Source: Kangiella taiwanensis (GTDB lineage: Bacteria; Pseudomonadota; Gammaproteobacteria; Enterobacterales; Kangiellaceae). Taken from it: 64,000 nucleotides of DNA. The stretch is taken from assembly GCF_020005165.1 (NCBI RefSeq), contig NZ_JAHCLT010000002.1, forward strand, positions 124,001-188,000, written 5' to 3'. The translations under genes and the position numbers were made by a program. Below the pieces are notes generated by a model. That model was given only the letters and a program-made list of their open reading frames with translations. It had not been told where the DNA came from and searched no databases. This document shows positions 58,108 through 64,000 of the stretch, piece by piece; the stretch's first letter is position 1, and every line of letters begins with the position of its first letter.

Positions 58108-58184
58108 GGGCTAAAACCCTTGCCCTAAAGGGCCAGACTAAAGTCTGTTCAAAACGCTACGCGTTTTGTCAAACCACCTTCGGT
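58108..58184. repeat. Run of five small perfect hairpins
   Basis: On the plus strand the units are GGGCTAAAACCC, GCCCTAAAGGGC, CAGACTAAAGTCTG, CAAAACGCTACGCGTTTTG and CACCTTCGGTG. Stems are 4-8 bp (one with a wobble pair) and loops are 3-4 bases. They are separated by 0-6 bases and lie between the duplicated tRNA end and the tRNA-Val terminator. No ORF is present. The rest of 58020-58396 holds the terminators, the tRNA and its promoter. Confidence 0.7.
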
Positions 58185-58210
58185 GATTCTCATCCAGATC
58201 TATTGAATAC

Positions 58211-58236
58211 AAAAAAGCCGCGACAAGCGCGGCTTT
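58211..58236 (-). terminator. Terminator of tRNA-Val
   Basis: On the minus strand AAAGCCGCGCTTGTCGCGGCTTTTTT forms a GC-rich hairpin with a T run, nine bases after the CCA end. Confidence 0.88.
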
Positions 58237-58244
58237 TTCATATT

Positions 58245-58321
58245 TGGTAGTCGCGAGTGGATTCGAACCACCGACCCCCACCATGTCAAGGTGGTGCTCT
58301 AACCAACTGAGCTACGCGACT
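58245..58321 (-). tRNA. tRNA-Val (anticodon GAC)
   Basis: This 77-base gene folds as a full cloverleaf. The acceptor stem is AGTCGCG with CGCGACT, the D arm contains AGCTCAGTTGGTTAGAGC, the anticodon stem CCACC/GGTGG holds the loop TTGACAT (anticodon GAC), and the T arm contains GGTTCGAATCC. The encoded CCA is present. It reads GUC and GUU valine codons. It has its own promoter and terminator. Confidence 0.95.
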
Positions 58322-58336
58322 ATTTTGAGTGCGGGA

Positions 58337-58365
58337 ATTCTACCGATTACTTTATTGAGTTGCAA
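58337..58365 (-). promoter_or_regulatory. Promoter of tRNA-Val
   Basis: On the minus strand TTGCAA (58360-58365), a 17-base spacer and TAGAAT (58337-58342) are followed by a GC-rich discriminator CCCGC, typical of stable RNA promoters. Confidence 0.8.
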
Positions 58366-58396
58366 GGGAAAATTACCTAACCTAGGGTCAATTCCT

Positions 58397-58993
58397 TTAA
58401 CCAATAAATCCATGTGTTTTCAAATAGCTGATGACTTCTTGAGCAAGTTCATCCACAGGCTTAGAGCCGGCCTGTAAGTGAATTTCAGGGCTTTCTGGAG
58501 TCTCATATGGAGAGTCTAGTCCGGTAAAGTTTTGAATGTCCCCTGCTCTAGCTTTCTTATACAACCCCTTAGGATCCCGCTGTTCGCACACTTCGAGCGG
58601 TGTATCAACGAAAACCTCAATAAACTCACCCTCATTTAACAACTCACGCACTTGCTGTCTGTCCGTACGGAAAGGAGAAATAAAGGCAGATAAGACAATT
58701 AAGCCCGAATCAGCAAATAGTTTCGCTACCTCACCTATTCTGCGAATATTTTCAACTCGATCTTCATCGTTAAATGACAAGTCTTTGTTAAGCCCGTGTC
58801 GAACATTATCGCCATCAAGCAGGTAACTATGATTATTATTCTTAAATAACAAAGCCTCTACGGCATTTGCTACGGTTGATTTGCCTGAGCCAGAAAGCCC
58901 TGTAAACCATAAAACACAAGGTTTTTGAGATTTTTGCTGACAACGGTCTTGATGACTTACATTATGTTGGTGCCAAACGATGTTCTCGCTCAC
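58397..58993 (-). CDS. cysC: Adenylylsulfate (APS) kinase
   Basis: CysC phosphorylates APS to PAPS. The 198-residue protein has the P-loop [31 protein letters not shown] and the substrate lid segment [12 protein letters not shown]. It is the last gene of the cysD-cysN-transporter-cysC run, 19 bases after the transporter gene. Unlike in some bacteria, it is not fused to CysN. Confidence 0.96.
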   Translation of the reverse strand: MSENIVWHQHNVSHQDRCQQKSQKPCVLWFTGLSGSGKSTVANAVEALLFKNNNHSYLLDGDNVRHGLNKDLSFNDEDRVENIRRIGEVAKLFADSGLIVLSAFISPFRTDRQQVRELLNEGEFIEVFVDTPLEVCEQRDPKGLYKKARAGDIQNFTGLDSPYETPESPEIHLQAGSKPVDELAQEVISYLKTHGFIG

Positions 58994-59012
58994 AAATAAC
59001 CTCTACACTGTA

Positions 59013-60761
59013 TCAATTAAACGGAAATACTAACGGTATCATAATCAAAGCAACGATACTGAAAGACATAGAAACTAACCAACCTACTTTGGCAAAGTCT
59101 GAAAACTTCAAGTTTCCAGCGTTCATTACCATCAAGTTAGTTTGATAACCAAAAGGACTAATGAAGCTTGCCGAAGCACCATAAGCTACGGCCATTACGA
59201 AAGGCATGTAGTTCACGCCCAGCGACTCAGCTAAACCGTAGGCCATTGGAAACATTAGTGCTGCCGCGGCGTTATTGGTGACTACTTCAGTAATTAACCA
59301 AGTCAACAAGTAGCAAACAATAAAGGCCCAGTAAATACCCGAGTAATCATTCGGAGACTCAACCGATAGTAGACTTTGAACCAAACTAGCTAACAACTCT
59401 GCTGCGCCCACTTGGTTGAAGACATCGGCAATCGCCAAAGCGGCTGAAACTACCAACCAGATTTCCAAGGGTAATCGTCGGCGGACTTCGGTCGGCGTTA
59501 AAATTCTAAAAACAAACAGTCCCATTAAGAAAACCAACAAACCTGTAAGGAGCGTTATGACACCCGTTGCAGCTAAGCCAACCACTCCAAGAAATCCTGA
59601 AATGGCTAGAACCTCTTGGTGACGTGCTAGTGGTGGGTGCAACTCCTTTTTATCCAGCAGAATAAAGTTTCGGTCAATATTGGGGCGCTTATAAAAATCT
59701 AACCCGATCGCTAATACCAGTTTATCACCAGCTCTCAACTCGACGTTAGAAATCGAACCCGACAAGCGCATACCATTCCTACCAATAGCCACAACCGCTG
59801 CGTCAAAATGCGCTCTAAAACTGCTTTGCTTTAATGAACGTCCAACCAATGTCGAGTTTGGGCTGACAATCACTTCTGTCAGGTACTTATCCAGAAGCCC
59901 TGTAGTGTCCGCAAAAACACTTAAACCTTTGATATCAGCTAACTGCTTGGCTTGAGCCACCTCACCCGCAAAGATGAGTTGGTCACCAGCTTTTAACTTT
60001 TCACCGGACGCAGGCATCGAAATCACGCGATCTTCGCGAATAAGTTCCACCAGAGTCAGGCCTTTTATGCTTGCTAAGCCTGCCTGTTGCAATGATAAAC
60101 CGTCGAGCCCTCCTTCTTGAGAAACACTGGCCTCAAGAAAGTAATCTTTACTGATTTCTTTAGGCAACTCAGAGCCAGTAATCCAATAGCTACTAACGAT
60201 AACAGCAACGCCAGCCACAAATAAAATACATAACCCTACGGGGAGGAAGTCAAAAAACTGTAAGCTGGGCTCCCCATAATCCACTAAGAAGCTATTAACG
60301 ATCAAGTTAGTCGAGGTACCGATTAATGTTAATGTACCACCGAGAATCGCAAAATAAGACAAAGGGATAAGAAGACGCTTTGAGGGATGGCTAGTCGTTT
60401 TACGCACAGCACTCATTAAAGACGCTACAACAGCTGTGTTGTTAAGTAATGCTGAGCTGAATGCAACTAACCCCCCCATTCTCAGTAACGTGAGTGACTG
60501 ACTTTTGACAAACAGCTTTCTACTGATCCAACCAAGAAAACGAGTTCGCTCCAAGGCTAAGGAGCTGATTAATAATAAAACTAACGTTAAAACAGCTGGA
60601 TTCACTGCATGGCTAAACATTCTGCCAGGCTCAACAAAACCTGGAAAGTATAATGCCAAAGCAGCCAATGAAAAAAGCCATGCGGGACGAGCAATATTAA
60701 AAATAAGCCCACCGAGCATGGCTAATATCACCGCCACAACGTACAGTTGTGCGAAATCCAT
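59013..60761 (-). CDS. SLC13/DASS-type permease with TrkA-C domains, probable sulfate transporter
   Basis: This 582-residue membrane protein has paired hydrophobic halves with the family signatures ALLNNTAVVASLM and GTLTLIGTSTNLIVNS. The second half contains VTNNAAAALMFPMAYGLA. Between them are two regulatory RCK C-terminal (TrkA_C) domains (about 200-370, for example LKAGDQLIFAGE and LRAGDKLVLAIG). Placed between cysN and cysC, it is probably the sulfate importer of the pathway. The family also moves dicarboxylates, so the substrate is inferred from context. Confidence 0.88.
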   Translation of the reverse strand: MDFAQLYVVAVILAMLGGLIFNIARPAWLFSLAALALYFPGFVEPGRMFSHAVNPAVLTLVLLLISSLALERTRFLGWISRKLFVKSQSLTLLRMGGLVAFSSALLNNTAVVASLMSAVRKTTSHPSKRLLIPLSYFAILGGTLTLIGTSTNLIVNSFLVDYGEPSLQFFDFLPVGLCILFVAGVAVIVSSYWITGSELPKEISKDYFLEASVSQEGGLDGLSLQQAGLASIKGLTLVELIREDRVISMPASGEKLKAGDQLIFAGEVAQAKQLADIKGLSVFADTTGLLDKYLTEVIVSPNSTLVGRSLKQSSFRAHFDAAVVAIGRNGMRLSGSISNVELRAGDKLVLAIGLDFYKRPNIDRNFILLDKKELHPPLARHQEVLAISGFLGVVGLAATGVITLLTGLLVFLMGLFVFRILTPTEVRRRLPLEIWLVVSAALAIADVFNQVGAAELLASLVQSLLSVESPNDYSGIYWAFIVCYLLTWLITEVVTNNAAAALMFPMAYGLAESLGVNYMPFVMAVAYGASASFISPFGYQTNLMVMNAGNLKFSDFAKVGWLVSMSFSIVALIMIPLVFPFN

Positions 60762-60764
60762 TGA

Positions 60765-62183
60765 CTAACACTTAGTAATGTCTTTAGCGCCCCAGTGCGG
60801 GAAATGCTTGCGTACAAGTTGATTGAATTCAAGCTCAAAGTCACTGTACTCATGTGGACTAACTTCGTCACTTGAGTCTGTCAAAGCAGTCTCAATCATG
60901 CCTGCACCAACAGTAACATTGCTTAAGCGGTCAATCACAATAAACGCACCTGTTTTATGATTCGTACGATAATCATCAAACATAACTTTTTCATTAACCG
61001 AGACATCGACTAACCCGATTTCGTTTAACTCAAGCTGCCCAGCCTCATGTTCTGCCATCGTATTAACATCAATTCGGTGATGTATTTCATCGAACTCTGC
61101 GGTTGTTAACTTACTGTTAAACTTTACATAATATTCGCGCTTAGTACTTAATGGTGACTCGTGCATCCAAATAACTTTAGCGCGCATGCGGTTTGATACG
61201 TTAGGAAGGTTGTCCTTCTTCACGATCATATCACCACGGCTGATGTCTATCTCATCGTTTAAGGTCAAGGTGACCGCCATAGGTGCAGAAGCTTCTTCTA
61301 ACTCACCGTCAAACGTTACGATTGATTCAATTTTAGCTAACTTGCCCGATGGTAAAGCGCGAATTGTATCGCCCTTAGCAATAGTTCCTGAAGCGATTGT
61401 GCCAGCATAGCCGCGGAAATCTAGGTTCGGTCTATTCACATATTGAACAGGGAATCTAAAATCGGTCAGGTTAATATCACTGGCTATTTCCGTAGTTTCT
61501 AGATAGTGCATCAATGGCGAACCGCGGAACCATGTCATGTTCTCACTCGGGTTTACCACGTTATCCCCATCAAGTGCCGAAATTGGTACAAAGCGGATAT
61601 CTGGAATATCTAATGAACCTGCCAACTCGAGGTACTGTGCCTGAATTTCTTTGTACCTTTCTTGCGAATAATCAACCAAATCCATTTTGTTTACGGCTAC
61701 GATGACATGCTTAATGCCCAACAGTGAGCATAAGAAACTGTGTCGTCGTGTTTGTGTTTGTACGCCGTGTCGCGCATCGACAAGAATAATGGCCAAATCA
61801 GAAGTGGAGGCCCCTGTAGCCATATTGCGCGTATATTGCTCATGCCCAGGTGTATCTGCAATGATGAACTTACGCTTATCTGTAGAGAAGTAACGGTAAG
61901 CAACATCAATCGTGATGCCTTGTTCGCGTTCAGACTGTAGTCCATCAACCAACAAAGCTAAGTCAACTTTATCGCCGGTTGTGCCGGACTTTTTGCTATC
62001 AGCAGTTACGGCAGCGAGCTGGTCTTCAAAGATCATCTTACTATCATGTAGCAGCCGACCGATGAGCGTACTTTTTCCATCATCAACACTACCACATGTG
62101 ATAAAGCGCAAAAGCTCTTTATTTTCATGCTGCTCAAGATAAGCAAGAATATCGTTCTCAATTAGAGGTGATGCGTGCGACAT
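60765..62183 (-). CDS. cysN: ATP sulfurylase large subunit (GTPase)
   Basis: CysN is the GTP-hydrolysing partner of CysD in making APS from sulfate and ATP. The 472-residue protein has GTPase motifs [14 protein letters not shown] and NKMD, followed by EF-Tu-like beta domains. There is no C-terminal APS kinase fusion. It overlaps cysD by one base and precedes the transporter by 3 bases. Confidence 0.96.
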   Translation of the reverse strand: MSHASPLIENDILAYLEQHENKELLRFITCGSVDDGKSTLIGRLLHDSKMIFEDQLAAVTADSKKSGTTGDKVDLALLVDGLQSEREQGITIDVAYRYFSTDKRKFIIADTPGHEQYTRNMATGASTSDLAIILVDARHGVQTQTRRHSFLCSLLGIKHVIVAVNKMDLVDYSQERYKEIQAQYLELAGSLDIPDIRFVPISALDGDNVVNPSENMTWFRGSPLMHYLETTEIASDINLTDFRFPVQYVNRPNLDFRGYAGTIASGTIAKGDTIRALPSGKLAKIESIVTFDGELEEASAPMAVTLTLNDEIDISRGDMIVKKDNLPNVSNRMRAKVIWMHESPLSTKREYYVKFNSKLTTAEFDEIHHRIDVNTMAEHEAGQLELNEIGLVDVSVNEKVMFDDYRTNHKTGAFIVIDRLSNVTVGAGMIETALTDSSDEVSPHEYSDFELEFNQLVRKHFPHWGAKDITKC

Positions 62184-63103
62184 TAGAAATACCCCTCAAT
62201 TTTTTTCTTTTCCATGGAGCCAGCGCTGTCATGGTCAATGACACGACCTTGACGCTCAGACGTCTTAGTCAGTAGCATTTCTTGAATAATTGCTGGTAGT
62301 GTATCAGCCTCAGACTCAACGGCGCCCGTTAATGGGTAGCAGCCTAAAGTACGGAAGCGCACCTTCTTCATCATAGGTTTCTCGCCATCTTCTAATGGCA
62401 TACGCTCATCATCTACCATGATCAAGGTTCCATCACGCTCCACGACTGGTCGCTCTTTGGCGAAATACAAGTCAGGAATAGGAATCTTCTCAAGATAAAT
62501 ATATTGCCAGATATCAAGTTCGGTCCAGTTTGACAAAGGGAATACACGAATGCTCTCGCCTTTATGAACTTTACCATTGAAAATATTCCATAACTCTGGG
62601 CGCTGATTTTTAGGGTCCCAGCGATGTTTCTTATCACGGAAAGAATAAACACGCTCTTTAGCTCGTGTTTTCTCTTCATCACGACGAGCCCCACCAAACG
62701 CAGCATCAAACTGGTGCTGGTCCAAGGCCTGTTTCAGCCCTTGTGTTTTCATGATATCAGTATGCGTCGCACTGCCATGAGTAAAAGGACCAACATTCAT
62801 CGCCAAACCTTCAGGGTTCTGATGGACTAGTAGCTCAAAACCGTAGTCCTTAGCCATTTGATCACGAAACTCAATCATCTCCTTAAACTTCCACGTTGTA
62901 TCAACATGAAGTAGAGGAAATGGCAATGTCGCTGGCGCAAACGCTTTGCGCGCCAGATGAAGAAGCACAGATGAGTCCTTGCCTACGGAATAAAGCATCA
63001 CTGGTTTATCGAACTCAGCGATAACTTCACGAATAATATGGATAGATTCCGCTTCTAATTGACGCAGAAAAGAAATAGATGTGTGCATAATGATTGTTTT
63101 CAT
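62183..63103 (-). CDS. cysD: ATP sulfurylase small subunit
   Basis: CysD is the adenylyltransferase subunit of ATP sulfurylase. The 306-residue protein has the PP-loop [36 protein letters not shown], and ends [28 protein letters not shown] sequence as in E. coli. The ATG at 63103 is used, though an ATG five codons later (63088) is equally possible since neither has a clear ribosome site. It is the first gene of the sulfate activation operon. Confidence 0.95.
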   Translation of the reverse strand: MKTIIMHTSISFLRQLEAESIHIIREVIAEFDKPVMLYSVGKDSSVLLHLARKAFAPATLPFPLLHVDTTWKFKEMIEFRDQMAKDYGFELLVHQNPEGLAMNVGPFTHGSATHTDIMKTQGLKQALDQHQFDAAFGGARRDEEKTRAKERVYSFRDKKHRWDPKNQRPELWNIFNGKVHKGESIRVFPLSNWTELDIWQYIYLEKIPIPDLYFAKERPVVERDGTLIMVDDERMPLEDGEKPMMKKVRFRTLGCYPLTGAVESEADTLPAIIQEMLLTKTSERQGRVIDHDSAGSMEKKKIEGYF

Positions 63104-63119
63104 AAAAAAATAGTATCAC

Positions 63120-63139
63120 AGTGCCCCAAAAGAGGCACT
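63120..63139 (-). terminator. Hairpin upstream of cysD, weak terminator candidate
   Basis: On the minus strand AGTGCC, an 8-base loop and GGCACT form a short stem. The T run begins only about nine bases later and reaches the cysD start. It may end transcription from the phosphomannomutase gene, or act in the cysD leader. Confidence 0.4.
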
Positions 63140-63238
63140 CAACAATCATTAAAGTATAGAGGAAGGAAGTTATTTAGATTAAATAACTAGAAAAGATAAG
63201 GGTGTGATAGAAAGAAATATAATCACAATTCTTAATCA

Positions 63239-64000
63239 TCAGAGCAGTGATATAAGTTCTTGAGTCTTCTCTTCCATAAGAGCCTTGTCACCCCTAGACT
63301 CAACATTTAGCCTGACTACTGGCTCTGTATTAGATTTCCTTAAATTAAAGCGCCAACTTTCAAATTCAATACTAACCCCATCAGTAGTGTCAATCTTTTT
63401 TGCAGAGTCTTTATAATGTGAAAGGACTCTATCAATAGTTTCATTTGGATCCGCTATTTGCTTATTTATCTCGCCAGAAGAAGGAAACTTTGCTATTCGG
63501 TCCTGCACTAAGGAGGATAGAGAGCAGCTTTTTACAGAGATCAACTCAGCTATCAATAACCAAGGTATCATGCCACTGTCGCAATAACCGAAGTCTTTAA
63601 AATAGTGATGAGCAGACATCTCTCCCCCATAAACTGCATCTTCAGTTCTCATCACATCTTTGATGAAAGCATGGCCGCACTTCGACTGTACAGGAGTTCC
63701 ACCATTCTCTTCTACAATATCAACTGTATTCCACGTCAGTCTTGGGTCATGTACTATTTTTGCCCCTGGATTCTTTTTCAAGAATGCTTCTGCTAATAAA
63801 CCAACAATATAGTAACCTTCAATGAACTGACCTTTCTCGTCAAATAAGAAACAGCGGTCAAAATCCCCATCCCAAGCTATACCTATATCTGCGTTATTTT
63901 CCAATACAGCATCCGAAGTTACTTGGCGGTTTTCCTCTAAAATCGGATTTGGGATTCCATTAGGAAAAGTTCCGTCAGGCTCATGGTGAACTTTTATAAA
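63239..64000 (-). CDS. Phosphomannomutase/phosphoglucomutase, C-terminal part (runs off the right edge)
   Basis: The visible 254 codons cover the second half of an alpha-D-phosphohexomutase that interconverts hexose 1- and 6-phosphates for surface polysaccharide precursors. The metal loop DGDFDRCF, the sugar-binding [10 protein letters not shown] (ManB/CpsG type) and the phosphate-binding [14 protein letters not shown] segment are present. The frame is open to the last base and the serine-loop half lies outside. Similarity to E. coli CpsG is strong, so the mannose role is likelier. It ends 135 bases before cysD. Confidence 0.93.
   Translation of the reverse strand, partial: FIKVHHEPDGTFPNGIPNPILEENRQVTSDAVLENNADIGIAWDGDFDRCFLFDEKGQFIEGYYIVGLLAEAFLKKNPGAKIVHDPRLTWNTVDIVEENGGTPVQSKCGHAFIKDVMRTEDAVYGGEMSAHHYFKDFGYCDSGMIPWLLIAELISVKSCSLSSLVQDRIAKFPSSGEINKQIADPNETIDRVLSHYKDSAKKIDTTDGVSIEFESWRFNLRKSNTEPVVRLNVESRGDKALMEEKTQELISLL

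Overview
The window reads as ordinary chromosomal DNA of a gammaproteobacterium. The evidence is gene order: fkpB-lspA-ileS-ribF beside murJ and rpsT, rplU-rpmA-obgE opposite ispB, hda near purMN, rnfABCDGE-nth, and cysDN-cysC. Proteins such as TrpB, RnfA, CysD and Nth resemble the E. coli ones almost residue by residue. The moderate GC content and the gene mix suggest a marine genus such as Kangiella, but that genus guess is only an inference. There are no phage genes, transposases or CRISPR arrays. Most of the window is housekeeping, and the novelty lies in leaders, small repeats and fusions.

Layout. 1-6607 (minus) is a tryptophan operon, DAHP synthase-trpE-trpG-trpD-trpCF-trpB, running off the left edge. 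Its leader contains two complete tandem attenuators, each with its own short ORF carrying three consecutive Trp codons. An orphan ParA-like ATPase lies upstream. 7443-13392 (minus) is a minor-pilin/PilY1 type IV pilus operon. 13547-19400 (minus) holds ribF, ileS, lspA, fkpB and ispH. 19611-29752 holds a lipoprotein, murJ, rpsT, a MarR regulator divergent from a DUF1329 protein, obgE-rpmA-rplU with an extended L21, ispB and pckA. 29836-43835 holds a beta-propeller protein behind a pentapeptide-repeat/nucleotide-cyclase fusion, an AhpD-like protein, hda, a CDP-alcohol transferase, DUF2066, a purine phosphoribosyltransferase, an OmpA lipoprotein, purMN, DUF3108, LemA/DUF2207, a beta-barrel and dcd. 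44004-49871 holds apbC, a 249-bp MITE-like element, metG and ggt. 50086-55913 is the Rnf complex plus nth. 56130-58019 is an M6-like secreted protease with a CRP-type site upstream. 58245-58321 is tRNA-Val, next to a duplicated tRNA 3' end and a run of five hairpins. 58397-63103 (minus) is the sulfate uptake and activation operon, and the right edge holds part of a phosphomannomutase gene.

How the genes work together. The DAHP synthase at the head of the trp operon places entry to the shikimate pathway under Trp-tRNA control. FimT, PilV, PilW, PilX, PilY1 and PilE together would form the pilus tip and priming complex, and both PilX and PilY1 carry calcium-loop motifs. The cys operon covers sulfate import, ATP sulfurylase and APS kinase. 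Rnf couples NADH/ferredoxin electron transfer to ion movement across the membrane.
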